Source: Barnesiella sp. An55
GTDB taxonomy: Bacteria; Bacteroidota; Bacteroidia; Bacteroidales; Barnesiellaceae
Assembly (NCBI RefSeq): GCF_002161555.1
Contig: NZ_NFHZ01000020.1
Location: forward strand, 1-48,696
Reading direction: 5' to 3'
DNA: 48,696 nt
Part shown: positions 23,595-32,308 of the stretch, one piece after another
Numbering within the stretch: position 1 is the first letter of the stretch
Layout of the letters: the number at the start of each line of letters is the position of its first letter
Made by a program: the position numbers and the translations under genes
The notes under the pieces: model-generated
The model's database searches: none
What the model saw: only the letters and a program-made list of their open reading frames with translations
What the model was told of the DNA's origin: nothing

Positions 23595-23599
23595 TTCGG

Positions 23600-23627
23600 A
23601 AAGGGGCTACTTGCCCCTTTTTCTTTT
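23600..23627 (+). terminator. Terminator of the cargo island
   Basis: Perfect 8-bp stem AAAGGGGC (23600-23607) and GCCCCTTT (23613-23620) with a 5-nt loop and a T-rich tail (TTCTTTT). It also ends the convergent minus-strand MuF transcript, whose stop is at 23626. Confidence 0.85.
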
Positions 23628-25896
23628 ACTTCAAATATCCATTTATTCTTAGCCAATTTTCTACGGTAGTTTGACTATTTCCGCGTATAATCGAAAGCAA
23701 CTTGTTTATTTCCGATTCCTTAATTTTCTTTCCGTCTAAGCGTTTTATTCCTCCGTTAATTAGACCATTCCTTAATCCTGTTTTTTGGTCGCTATACACT
23801 TCGTTAAACAAGTTACGTCGTACCGCTTCCAACACTTTATCAAAGTCAAGCCCCAAACGCTTAATAACAAAATCGTAGTTATTAACCATATTGTTATATC
23901 CTGTTGAATTGCGGTTGCTCATGAATTGCGGTTGCGGTGTTTCTTTGCATCCCAATACACGGTAGAACTCCGGCAAAGACTTTCGCGCTACAAACTCGTT
24001 AGCTAATTCCATAAATGCCCTTTGCGTATCTGTTAAATACATGTTCCCGTGTTTGTTCCTGTTGTGCGTAATCTCGTGCCAAAATGTAGCCATCGCGTCG
24101 GCTTCAAGTTCTGTAATCTCTGCTGATTTTCCTTGTCCTATTTTGCCTAACGCTGATTTAACCCGTGCAAGCCTATCCGTTGTTAGGTAGGTTCTTCCGT
24201 CCATCCATGTAGAGCCGTTATTACCTCTATGCGTTTCTACTCCTAATTTAAGGTCGCCGTTCTCAAACCACTTTTCGGCGAGCCCGTCGTTTATCTCTTT
24301 GAAAGTCTTATCTACCTGTGCTTCGGTGGTATAGTCTTTGAGTAATGCTTTATGCGGCTTATCTCCGTTTTTCGCTTCTTCCTCCTTAGCCTTTGCCAAC
24401 TTCGCTAATGCGTCTTTTACGGCTTGTTTCAAACGGCTAATGCAATCAGCGTAATAGTTGGAGGTAGAGCTTCCGTTTTCGCACAGTATTTCTGTAAACT
24501 CCGCTTGTAGTTGCTCGTATCCGTTCAAATCGGAACTAATGACTTTGCCCAACTCGTTTTGCGCGTCATGCCACTTATCTAAATTCCCGTCCATGATGCT
24601 TTTGACCCTTTCTATTTCCGCTTCCAACGCTTCGCGGTTTCCTGCGGTTCTAAGTGCGTCAATGCCGGAAATATCGCCACCCAAAGAATATGCCCAGCGT
24701 TTAAGGTATCTTATTTCCCTGTCAAACTCCGTACACGGCTTTACCGTGTTCATGGTTTTTGTCGGTATTGCCGCGTTTAACCCTCCTTCAATCTTACCGC
24801 CTTTGAAGTTGTCACGAATGTAGTAGGGGATGGACTTCCAACCCTTAGCCCGTTCCTTTATGCTTTCTATGTATTCCCGAAACTTAACCGGCACGTCTGT
24901 AATAGTTCGCCGTGAAGGTAGGCTTTCATACTTGGCTTTCCTCACAATAGCTTTTAGCCTGTTCGCCCGGTCTTGGTTGTATTCGTCATAATCCGACAAT
25001 ATAGGCACAACGTAGCAACGGCATTGCGGATGCCACCCCGTAAACTTGAACGTCTTAGGATAATCGCCCCATAGTTCGTCGCAAATATCCACTAACGGAA
25101 CTTTTTCGCCCTTGCTATTTGTTATTGTGTGGTTATTGCTCAGCATTACCCGGAAGCCTACAACAAAGTCTAACTTCTGCCACCTCAAAAACTCACTTTC
25201 CCTATATGCCATGTTTACTTCTGTACGAGCCAACCGTTGTGCGTTCTTAGCCGAAGAACGGTAAACGCCTTGTCCGGGATGGTATAGTTTAGCCGCTTTG
25301 CTCAAACGCAAGTTTCCGCCCTTATCACGCACACGCCTATAAAGCCTTCCGGGTTCTTGCAAATAGCCGCGCAAATCCCGGCTTAGTTCTTGTGCGCTTC
25401 TTCCTTCGCCTAATGCTACGTCTATGCCCAATTCCATAGCGTCCTTCAATTCTCCGGCATACTTCCACACCCTTTCACTTAGCCCCAATCCTTCCACCTT
25501 ACGGCGTTGGAATGTACTAAGAGCATCGAGGTTTCGGCTTTGGTATTGCTCCACTTCTTCCCGTGTTAGCTTTACTGTCCGCAATATCGCACTAATAAAA
25601 GCGTCGTTCTTTTTGCAAGCTGCCAACCATTCCGTTTTTGTTCCGGTGGTAATGACTGCTTCTATTTTGCCAACAAGCCGGGTTAATATCCCTTGCGCCT
25701 GTTTTCTCGTTTTAGGGAACTTATCAAACGAAAACTCCGATTCGCTTCCGCCTAATTCCGTCCCTATACGTGCAAACTCATCGCAAGCCGTATTGTATAA
25801 CCGCTCTATCTGTTTGGCGTAACGCTCGGTTGCCGCATAATGCTCTGCGTCAAATCCCCGAAGTTGGGTTATTATGCTGTTTTTGTTGTCGGGCAT
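23626..25896 (-). CDS. MuF-type head morphogenesis protein fused to a zincin-like C-terminal domain
   Basis: 756 aa, much longer than a plain Mu F-type head protein (about 250-400 aa). The N-terminal about 300 residues show the F-like pattern RLARTEVNMAYRESEFLRWQ and end in GWHPQCRCYVVPI, the typical Cys-containing C-terminal motif of the MuF domain. After a charged linker and coiled coil, the C-terminal region carries FWHEITHNRNKHGN, a zinc-metalloprotease HExxH motif (His607, Glu608, His611). MuF proteins with C-terminal toxin or enzyme domains are known and may be injected with DNA. It lies after the portal gene. The substrate is unknown. Confidence 0.85.
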   Translation of the reverse strand: MPDNKNSIITQLRGFDAEHYAATERYAKQIERLYNTACDEFARIGTELGGSESEFSFDKFPKTRKQAQGILTRLVGKIEAVITTGTKTEWLAACKKNDAFISAILRTVKLTREEVEQYQSRNLDALSTFQRRKVEGLGLSERVWKYAGELKDAMELGIDVALGEGRSAQELSRDLRGYLQEPGRLYRRVRDKGGNLRLSKAAKLYHPGQGVYRSSAKNAQRLARTEVNMAYRESEFLRWQKLDFVVGFRVMLSNNHTITNSKGEKVPLVDICDELWGDYPKTFKFTGWHPQCRCYVVPILSDYDEYNQDRANRLKAIVRKAKYESLPSRRTITDVPVKFREYIESIKERAKGWKSIPYYIRDNFKGGKIEGGLNAAIPTKTMNTVKPCTEFDREIRYLKRWAYSLGGDISGIDALRTAGNREALEAEIERVKSIMDGNLDKWHDAQNELGKVISSDLNGYEQLQAEFTEILCENGSSTSNYYADCISRLKQAVKDALAKLAKAKEEEAKNGDKPHKALLKDYTTEAQVDKTFKEINDGLAEKWFENGDLKLGVETHRGNNGSTWMDGRTYLTTDRLARVKSALGKIGQGKSAEITELEADAMATFWHEITHNRNKHGNMYLTDTQRAFMELANEFVARKSLPEFYRVLGCKETPQPQFMSNRNSTGYNNMVNNYDFVIKRLGLDFDKVLEAVRRNLFNEVYSDQKTGLRNGLINGGIKRLDGKKIKESEINKLLSIIRGNSQTTVENWLRINGYLK

Positions 25897-25916
25897 AGTT
25901 ATTTTTCTAAGATTTG

Positions 25917-25986
25917 GCGTTTAAGCGTGTTTCGCTTCGTTGGTATAGGTTTGTACACAGCGGAGCGAAAACGCGCCCACAAACGC
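25917..25986 (-). other. Structured leader ahead of the MuF gene
   Basis: A 15-bp hairpin with one bulged A (GCGTGTTTCGCTTCG at 25925-25939, pairing with 25961-25976) inside an outer GCGTTT/AAACGC stem (25917-25922, 25981-25986), between the operator and the MuF start. It may set translation or processing of this mRNA. Confidence 0.45.
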
Positions 25987-25994
25987 TCAATTTC

Positions 25995-26009
25995 GTATTA
26001 AAGTGATAC
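25995..26009 (-). promoter_or_regulatory. Palindromic operator upstream of MuF
   Basis: GTATTAAAGTGATAC, identical to the copy at 21369. It lies between the portal stop (26018) and the MuF start. No TAnnTTTG box is apparent close by. Confidence 0.65.
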
Positions 26010-26017
26010 ATTTATAG

Positions 26018-27505
26018 CTACAAAGTCGGTTCTCCTTGATAATATGACTTCTCCCGGTCTTCTTCTGCCTGTATTGCGGCTTCCTCATCGTCCACGTTTT
26101 CAGCCCAGCCCAAACGCTGTATAGTAGCTTTCCGGCTCGCTATCTGCTTTTGCCCGTTTGCAGCTTGTAGGATGTTTATCTTGCTTAATTCGTCCTCAAT
26201 AATGTACGGCGTAATCTTCGGCTCAACAATAAGACGGTTTGCGGCTTCTTTCCAATTTATGTTGGCTTGCCCCATGAACGCTTTAAGTACGTTTATACGG
26301 CGTTGAAGGTATTCGGAGAAAATCTCGGTTTTGTCCTGTACCTTCAAATGGGCATCCATAAAAAGAAGCTGCAACGCTATACCGCTTATCGCTCCCAATC
26401 CCTTAACCGTATCAAATGAAATGTCGGGTGTTTGGGTTATGGTATAAATCATTCTTAGTAGCGTATCTATTTCCAACTTTACGCTTTCGGGTGCGTTCGC
26501 CCATGAGAGGTATTGTGCGGTTGCCCCTTGCTCTCCCTCTATGATTGCTCCAGCTTCTCCTTTCCGGGCAAATCCTACTACCTTTCCCTGTACAAATATC
26601 TTGGGGCTTGCATGGTAGTCGTTCGTATCTGCAAAATTTGAAAGTAGCTTTTCCAAACGGTCTATAAGGCTTTGAACGTCTTCCCATTCTACCTGCGGCT
26701 GACTTGCGTATATTATTGGGATTTTGCCTATTGTAATGTCTTTCGGATATCCTTCAACCAATTTCCAATTACCGCCGTTGGTTGTTTCCAACCCCTCGCA
26801 ACTCCATAAATAGTGTTTGTCCTTTGTGTATGTTTCAAAGTAGGTGCGCGTAATGAGGTCGCGGTCTTTCCGTGTGAACTCACGCGAAAAAGCTATAAGG
26901 TCGCGAGCTTCGTCGAAGTAGGGATAGAGCCTATCTCCAAACATCGGACTGAATACCGCAACCTTAAACTTGATGTTCTTTTTGAAGCCGTAAAGCTCGT
27001 GCGGCTCTGTTTCCACCGGATACCACAATTCGGCTACTTCGGTAGTGCTGTAAAGGCTTCGCGCTATGCGTCGGTTAAGCGTTTCTTCCTTAACGTCATA
27101 GAATACCCGGTTTACTGCCTGCAAAAGTGCCTTTTGCGCTTCGTCTTCCGGGTTCGCATTGTAAGTTACCGGGTTTCCGAAAGTGAACGCTACCGCACGT
27201 TTTACGATCAGCTTTTGTATTGCCAATGCTATACGCGCTACCGGTTCAATCCTAAAACCCTGTTCGGTGGTAAGTTCGACGTTTGGGTTAATTCTCTTGA
27301 CTTCTCCGTATTCGTCGCTGTCCTTATCCACTACTACAAGTTTGTCCGGGCGTTTCCGCCTGTCGTTTACCTCATGCAGCTTCGGGTCATATTGTGCCGC
27401 ATACTCCTTTGAGTTGGGTTCGGGTGTATTGCGCCCGTTTCTTAACTCGTTAATCACATTGGTAAGTTCGCTTCCGCTCTTTTCCAAAAGTTCTTCTATT
27501 GTCAT
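26018..27505 (-). CDS. Portal protein
   Basis: 495 aa. Sequence elements fit an SPP1 gp6-like portal: SGSELTNVINELRN, a Gly-rich linker QYDPKLHEVNDRRKRPDKLV, and KNIKFKVAVFSPMFGDRLYP in the middle, ending with helices (QERINVLKAF-like) and an acidic tail. The portal forms the dodecameric DNA gate at one vertex. It sits between the large terminase and MuF genes, canonical order. Length is normal for the family. Confidence 0.9.
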   Translation of the reverse strand: MTIEELLEKSGSELTNVINELRNGRNTPEPNSKEYAAQYDPKLHEVNDRRKRPDKLVVVDKDSDEYGEVKRINPNVELTTEQGFRIEPVARIALAIQKLIVKRAVAFTFGNPVTYNANPEDEAQKALLQAVNRVFYDVKEETLNRRIARSLYSTTEVAELWYPVETEPHELYGFKKNIKFKVAVFSPMFGDRLYPYFDEARDLIAFSREFTRKDRDLITRTYFETYTKDKHYLWSCEGLETTNGGNWKLVEGYPKDITIGKIPIIYASQPQVEWEDVQSLIDRLEKLLSNFADTNDYHASPKIFVQGKVVGFARKGEAGAIIEGEQGATAQYLSWANAPESVKLEIDTLLRMIYTITQTPDISFDTVKGLGAISGIALQLLFMDAHLKVQDKTEIFSEYLQRRINVLKAFMGQANINWKEAANRLIVEPKITPYIIEDELSKINILQAANGQKQIASRKATIQRLGWAENVDDEEAAIQAEEDREKSYYQGEPTL

Positions 27506-27521
27506 AATTCTAAGTATTTAG

Positions 27522-28979
27522 TTATCGAAATATGCTACTTAATCTTTGCGGCTGCTCATTCCGTTTCTCTACCGTTCCCGTAAGCGCGTCCGGTGCGTCG
27601 TCATGGGCATTTTTACCGACTTTCATATATTGGGTTATGTCCTTGTAGAATTTGGGGTACAAATGCTCCCAACCCTTCGGGAAATATGTTAGGTTCTGCA
27701 CTTCTGCGGAATGGTTGAAGATTCGTACATCCTTGTTCTCGGACTGATGAAACCACGTTACCGAAGTCTTGCGGTTGCCTAATAACCTGCATTGTGCTTC
27801 GACGTTCCGGGCAAATCCTCGCCCCCCGTTGTTGCTCTCTATTGTCGCCCTCTCTACCTCATGCTTGGATAACCTCCGCGCCGTTTCCGGTTCTGTCGTT
27901 TCCATCGGCTCTTGCGTATAATACACGTCAAGAATGAAGTTTCCTATTTCCGTTTCAAGGTATATGATGCAGCAAAGAAAGTCCGCGCCTGTGTCCGCAG
28001 TGTCTATGTAGGCTTTAACCGTATGCTTCCGGGTTACGGGTATGGTTTCGTATGTTTTGAAGCCGCGTTCATACATCAAGCCTGTAAGCGGCTTCGGGTT
28101 CTGCATATATTGCGTTTCAAATACCCATGAGTTTTTTTCTTTCAAGTCCTGCAACTCTTTTAGTGTGTGCTTGAACTCCCAAAGCGGCGTTTCCTTGCCG
28201 TTTTCGTCCGTTTCAATTACCGGAAGGCTTAGAACTTCCCATTCGTCCGGCTCTAAGCGTTGCAAATAGCCGCAAAGGTCGTCTTCATCCAAACGCTGCA
28301 TGATGATTATAATCGGGGTCTTGCGGCTGTTTACGCGGTTGCGTATGGTCGTTTCAAACTTTTGGTTTACTTTGTCGCGTACTAACGCGCTTCTTGCGTC
28401 ATCCGGTTTAATCGGGTCATCTATCACTATCGCGCCACCGAAGTCGCCGTTATCTATGCTGCTAAGTTCTTCCACTTCTGCGGCTAATTCTTCTTCGTCT
28501 TCCTTATCCACCAGACCCGCTCCGAAGCCTGTAACCTGTCCGGCTGAACTGACGGCGTAAAGTCCGCCCCCTTCCGTTGTAAACCATTTGCGCGTGTTTA
28601 TGCTCGTTGGCATTGTGCCGGGAAACAAACGCCTGTAACTGCTTTCCCTTATAATTTCCTGCACGCCGCGCGAGTTATCCCGTGCCAAATCATCAGAATA
28701 GGACAAATGTATAAACTTGGCTTTGGGGTTTATTGCCAATCCCATAGCTATGAAGTTCTTTACCGCTAATTCTGTCTTTCCGTATCGTGGAGCAATGTTG
28801 ATGATAAGGCGCGTAGATTCTCCGCGAAATACCCGGTCTAAGGCTTCCGCGATTTTAACATGGTGCTTGCCTACGACAAACTTACGTTTATACTTCTCTT
28901 TGAAGAAGTAGCGCGTAAAGTTTAGCGTACTTTGTAGCGTCCACGTCTTTATTACGTCAATATCCCTTATCTCATTCAT
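27522..28979 (-). CDS. Terminase large subunit
   Basis: 485 aa. Walker A motif APRYGKTE (about 63-70), Walker B IVIDDP (184-189) in GGAIVIDDPIKP, and the C-terminal nuclease part begins near AYIDTADTGADF (about 324-335). The enzyme packages DNA into proheads with ATP hydrolysis and cuts concatemers. It lies 5 bp after the small-subunit-like gene and 16 bp before the portal start. All motifs look intact. Confidence 0.95.
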   Translation of the reverse strand: MNEIRDIDVIKTWTLQSTLNFTRYFFKEKYKRKFVVGKHHVKIAEALDRVFRGESTRLIINIAPRYGKTELAVKNFIAMGLAINPKAKFIHLSYSDDLARDNSRGVQEIIRESSYRRLFPGTMPTSINTRKWFTTEGGGLYAVSSAGQVTGFGAGLVDKEDEEELAAEVEELSSIDNGDFGGAIVIDDPIKPDDARSALVRDKVNQKFETTIRNRVNSRKTPIIIIMQRLDEDDLCGYLQRLEPDEWEVLSLPVIETDENGKETPLWEFKHTLKELQDLKEKNSWVFETQYMQNPKPLTGLMYERGFKTYETIPVTRKHTVKAYIDTADTGADFLCCIIYLETEIGNFILDVYYTQEPMETTEPETARRLSKHEVERATIESNNGGRGFARNVEAQCRLLGNRKTSVTWFHQSENKDVRIFNHSAEVQNLTYFPKGWEHLYPKFYKDITQYMKVGKNAHDDAPDALTGTVEKRNEQPQRLSSIFR

Positions 28980-28983
28980 GCCC

Positions 28984-29424
28984 TTAGTAATTCTCTTGCA
29001 AGTTCTTGAAAAGCTCCTGCGCTTCTTCTTTCGTGAGTGTCCTCGCCGGTATCAAGTCCGCGCCGTCTTTTCCTGTTACCTCCATCCGCTGCATCGGCTT
29101 TCCGTACTGACGTTCTCGCAATTTGTCAAGCGTCGTTGTCTTTCCGTTCTTCATGTCACTAAGCACGGCTATCGCAAGCCCTTTCGGGTACGCCGGTGCG
29201 CCGCTCCATTTTGCCAATACCTTCAAATCGTCTGCGGAAAGCGTCAGTATCGCGGCTTCCCATTCGTTTATCTCGGTTGCGCTAAGACAATAGAACTTCT
29301 TAGCCTTAGCTTTGCTTCCGAAAATCATAACGAGTTGTTCGGGAACACGGTTTTTCGGTCTTCCTTTCGGGTTGCCGCTTTGTCCGGGCTTGAATTTGTA
29401 TTGCTCTATATCCTTAGCTGCCAT
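28984..29424 (-). CDS. Probable terminase small subunit (DUF5681-like)
   Basis: 146 aa. It starts with the DUF5681-type pattern KFKPGQSGNPKGRPKNR and has a helical, basic middle. It lies directly upstream of the large subunit. Small subunits recognise the packaging site on phage DNA. Family members with this N-terminus occur upstream of large terminases; DNA binding is expected but I could not identify a clear HTH. Confidence 0.75.
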   Translation of the reverse strand: MAAKDIEQYKFKPGQSGNPKGRPKNRVPEQLVMIFGSKAKAKKFYCLSATEINEWEAAILTLSADDLKVLAKWSGAPAYPKGLAIAVLSDMKNGKTTTLDKLRERQYGKPMQRMEVTGKDGADLIPARTLTKEEAQELFKNLQENY

Positions 29425-29432
29425 TTGTGCTG

Positions 29433-30866
29433 TTATTTATCGTTTTCCGTGCTGTTCTTGCTTTCTTTGGCACAATTACCCAAATACTGCGCTTTCTCTC
29501 CTGTATATTCTTCCCAACGCTTTATAATCACGTCTATATAACACGGGTCTAATTCAACCATGTAGCAAACGCGCCCTAACTGCTCCGCTGCCATTAGCGT
29601 ACTTCCGCTTCCCCCGAAAAGGTCTAACACGACTTCGCCCGGTCGGGTACTGTTCCGTATCAAACGCCCCATGAGTTTTAACGGCTTCATGGTCGGGTGG
29701 TCTTCGCTCCTTAGCGGTTTGTCTTCGTCTATTACGGTAGTCGGGATTGAGCCTTGAAGGAACTTTTTAAGCAAGTCTTTCATTTCCGCTTTTGTGAGCG
29801 CGTCTATATCGATGTCCTTTTCTTCGTACACCGTAAGCAAATCACGCCGTGCTATGAAGTAGTGCCCTGCACCGGGTTTCCAACCGTACAAACATGGTTC
29901 GTGCTTCCATTGGTAGTCCTGTCTTCCTAAAACCATGTTGTTTTTGTTCCAAATAAGTATCTGCTTTAAGTCCCAACCCACACGCTTTACTGCTATTTTG
30001 AAGTTTAAGCCTTCCGTTCCGGCGTGCCAAATATAGAACGCGCCGCCTTGCTTGAGGTGGTGGTTTGCGTTAGTGAAAGCTGCCGTTAGGAACTCTTGAA
30101 ACTGTTCATCTCCCATCTTATCGTTGGCGATGTCTTTCTGTATTCTGTTGCCTTTGTCTGCTGCGTTTAACGCTTCATTCTTGCTTGAATAGTCCACGTT
30201 ATAAGGTGGGTCGGTTAAAAGCAAATCTACTTTGCTGTCGCCTACCAACAGGCTAACCGTTTCTGCGTCCGTGCTGTCGCCGCAAATAAGCCGGTGTTTT
30301 CCCAAAGCGTAAATGTCGCCAAACTTAGCCTTTGCCTTTTTGGGTAAGTGTTCTTCTACGCTGAAATCATCTTCTTCGGCTTCTTCTTCCTCAACTGTCG
30401 CGTTATCCAATTCCGGCACGTCCACACCCCAATTAACAAGGTCGTTCGCATCCCACACGTTAGCCAATTCGTTCCAATCCCATTCCCCGAAGCCGCTATT
30501 ATCCTTTATGACAATGGCGCGTAGTTTGTCAGTAGAAATGTTTTCGGGCAAAACCTTTACTATCGCTTCGACGTACCCCAATTCTTTAAGGGCGCGGAAA
30601 CGCATATTACCTCCGATGATTATGTATTTCCCGTTATGCCTGTAAACAAGTATTTCCCGAAGTCCCAACATTTCCGGGTCTTCCTCAATGCTTCGCTTTA
30701 ACAACTTAAATTTATCATCATTGATAAGTCGTGGGTTCTTAGGCACGCCGGGAATTTGCCCCTTATTCGGGTATATGTCCGCCAACGGCATAACTTGGCT
30801 TTGTACCATGTCTGCTACGTTCGCTTTCCTAACTTGCTTTGCTGTTGTTTGTCCTTTCTTATCCAT
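29433..30866 (-). CDS. ParB-like N-terminus fused to a DNA methyltransferase
   Basis: 477 aa. The N-terminal about 130 residues match the ParB/Srx pattern (PLADIYPNKGQIPG, IIIGGNMRFRALKELG). Motif TDPPYN (218-223) is the catalytic DPPY of N6-adenine or N4-cytosine methylases and FGGSGST near 440 is the SAM-binding motif, so this is a beta-class permuted-order enzyme. It probably modifies phage DNA to evade host restriction. It sits beside terminase genes, 8 bp after them in transcript order. Which base is modified cannot be told from sequence. Confidence 0.9.
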   Translation of the reverse strand: MDKKGQTTAKQVRKANVADMVQSQVMPLADIYPNKGQIPGVPKNPRLINDDKFKLLKRSIEEDPEMLGLREILVYRHNGKYIIIGGNMRFRALKELGYVEAIVKVLPENISTDKLRAIVIKDNSGFGEWDWNELANVWDANDLVNWGVDVPELDNATVEEEEAEEDDFSVEEHLPKKAKAKFGDIYALGKHRLICGDSTDAETVSLLVGDSKVDLLLTDPPYNVDYSSKNEALNAADKGNRIQKDIANDKMGDEQFQEFLTAAFTNANHHLKQGGAFYIWHAGTEGLNFKIAVKRVGWDLKQILIWNKNNMVLGRQDYQWKHEPCLYGWKPGAGHYFIARRDLLTVYEEKDIDIDALTKAEMKDLLKKFLQGSIPTTVIDEDKPLRSEDHPTMKPLKLMGRLIRNSTRPGEVVLDLFGGSGSTLMAAEQLGRVCYMVELDPCYIDVIIKRWEEYTGEKAQYLGNCAKESKNSTENDK

Positions 30867-30881
30867 TGAAAATCCAATTAA

Positions 30882-30911
30882 AGAGCCGCGCCGCTGTATG
30901 GGTGCGGCTCT
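30882..30911 (-). terminator. Hairpin between micro-gene and methylase gene
   Basis: Stem AGAGCCGC (30882-30889) and GCGGCTCT (30904-30911), 14-nt loop, 13 bp past the stop of the 36-aa gene. The minus-strand T run after it is short, so partial termination is likely. Confidence 0.55.
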
Positions 30912-30924
30912 GTGTTACTCACTT

Positions 30925-31035
30925 CTAAAATGGTGTGTCCATTGAAGGATTCCACGCAACGTAACCCCTTTGGCTCGCTGCGGTGCTTCGCCTTATCCGG
31001 CTACCGCCGCTTCTGCTTTCGCTTCCACTTGCCAT
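30925..31035 (-). CDS. 36-aa micro-gene with strong ribosome-binding site
   Basis: 36 aa from the ATG at 31035, preceded by AGGAGG three bases upstream, which is rare in this genome and makes translation likely. The sequence is Ser-, Gly- and Arg-rich (MASGSESRSGGSRIRRSTAA) and basic, ending in AWNPSMDTPF. It lies between the PLD-like gene and the methylase. No family recognised; the strong RBS is the main support. Confidence 0.55.
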   Translation of the reverse strand: MASGSESRSGGSRIRRSTAASQRGYVAWNPSMDTPF

Positions 31036-31048
31036 AATGCCTCCTGCT

Positions 31049-31798
31049 TTAATCGTTAAACTTCTTTTTAATTAACTCTGCCCATAAGTCATTTCCGCGT
31101 ACCGGCTTCTTTATGGTTGCGTACTTCTCGACAATCCGGCTTAAATGGTCATCGTAGAAGTCGTATAGTTCGGGATTTTCCTCTATCGTGAATTGCTCTA
31201 TATTTCCGCTGCTGCGCAGGTTCGCGCTGCCATGTATTACAACCTTTCGCCCTCCCAATGTTTCAAACTGTGCCGTCTTTGTATGTATTGACGCTACCGA
31301 TAATTGGAATTTGTTTCCGAAGTCAAGTTTTCGGTACATATAGGGGATAAGGCTTCTTATCTCGTTGCCCCAAAAGTACACACTTACTATTAGGTTCAGT
31401 TCATCTATATAGTTCCCTGCAAGCAAGTTGTATAAGCTATCTACGTTGTTTTGGTTAAGCGATAGCGTGCTTACGGTCATTTTCTTGCACTTGGCGTTGT
31501 TTCCCATAATAAACGCTTCTAAGAAATCGCCAAAAATGAAGCTGCCACTAACAAACACGTCGTAGCGTGCGCCGAAGTCCAACCGCAAATCTTTCGCCAA
31601 CTTCACGGCGTTGTCATATAGAACGTACTCCGGCTTCAACTCGTACACTTTCGGCTTTATGTAGCGCGTTTCCTCGTTGTATTCGTCATTCAGTACGTCA
31701 AACAACGACAAATCCAAATCGGGCAGTTCTATGTTTCCGAAATCAACGCCGCTAATATGCAGGTCGGATTCTTCTTCGTTTACTTTCTTTCTTCTCAT
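31049..31798 (-). CDS. Phospholipase D-like nuclease-fold protein
   Basis: 249 aa. One HKD-like motif is visible: H172xK174 (ASIHTKTAQ) followed by GSANLRSSGN (190-199), the pattern of PLD-superfamily nucleases and helicase-linked proteins. Only one such motif is present, so it would act as a dimer. The N-terminus is acidic. It lies upstream of the terminase cluster. It may cut or process DNA; substrate unknown. Confidence 0.72.
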   Translation of the reverse strand: MRRKKVNEEESDLHISGVDFGNIELPDLDLSLFDVLNDEYNEETRYIKPKVYELKPEYVLYDNAVKLAKDLRLDFGARYDVFVSGSFIFGDFLEAFIMGNNAKCKKMTVSTLSLNQNNVDSLYNLLAGNYIDELNLIVSVYFWGNEIRSLIPYMYRKLDFGNKFQLSVASIHTKTAQFETLGGRKVVIHGSANLRSSGNIEQFTIEENPELYDFYDDHLSRIVEKYATIKKPVRGNDLWAELIKKKFND

Positions 31799-31901
31799 CG
31801 CTTCTGCTTTTAGGTTATTAAAAAAGGGCGTGGTTTGGTCGCCGCGCCCTTCCGCTTCGGCTGTCGCCGTTGCTATCAGCTATATGATGCTTTTGTAAAG
31901 C

Positions 31902-32223
31902 CTAAATAACACATGAAACAAATGCGTAAAAAAGCAATGTTATCAATGCTGAAAGTATAAGGAAGCAGACCGCACCGGCTACCGTATAACCCAAATCGGC
32001 AAACTCTACCGTTCCTTTCTTCGTAAAGTGGTCGTATGCTTCTTTCCCTGCACCGGCTACCACTGCTACCACAAAACCGATAATATAGCCGACCGATAAT
32101 ATAGCCGAAAATCATACTTACTACCGCGCAAATAATGAAACCTGCTATAAGGTGTTTCTTTTTGTCCGTCGGGATATTCTTAATAAAGCCCGAAATCTTT
32201 TCTTTTAGTTCTTGTATGGTCAT
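31902..32223 (-). pseudogene. Small membrane protein gene broken by a 16-bp tandem duplication
   Basis: Start ATG 32223, one hydrophobic segment (LIAGFIICAVVSMIFGYIIG). A perfect 16-bp tandem repeat (units 32077-32092 and 32093-32108) adds one base beyond a multiple of three and shifts the frame; the present frame runs on to a stop at 31876 with a Cys/Arg-rich tail unlike any normal protein. Removing one repeat unit restores a second half with GAGKEAYDHFTKKGTVEFAD and further membrane segments ending at 31902, as in the DUF2279/YfiM-like family. The duplication may be recent or reversible, or an assembly error. Confidence 0.75.
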
Positions 32224-32244
32224 AGCTGTATCTTTTTTCTTGTG

Positions 32245-32278
32245 CAAAAATAAAGCGTTTAACGTATCAATTTAATAC
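32245..32278 (-). promoter_or_regulatory. Promoter with palindromic operator for the broken membrane gene
   Basis: Minus-strand TATTTTTG (32245-32252) fits TAnnTTTG and the palindrome GTATCAATTTAATAC (32264-32278) lies 11 bp upstream. Start of the transcription unit running to the terminase genes. Confidence 0.65.
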
Positions 32279-32289
32279 ATTAAACGCTA

Positions 32290-32308
32290 AAACACTTCGC
32301 CAACACTT
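32290..32308 (+). promoter_or_regulatory. 19-bp element B beside operator
   Basis: AAACACTTCGCCAACACTT on the plus strand, 11 bp from the palindrome at 32264-32278. Same element as at 5825 and 21403. It touches the stop of the VRR-NUC gene. Confidence 0.55.
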
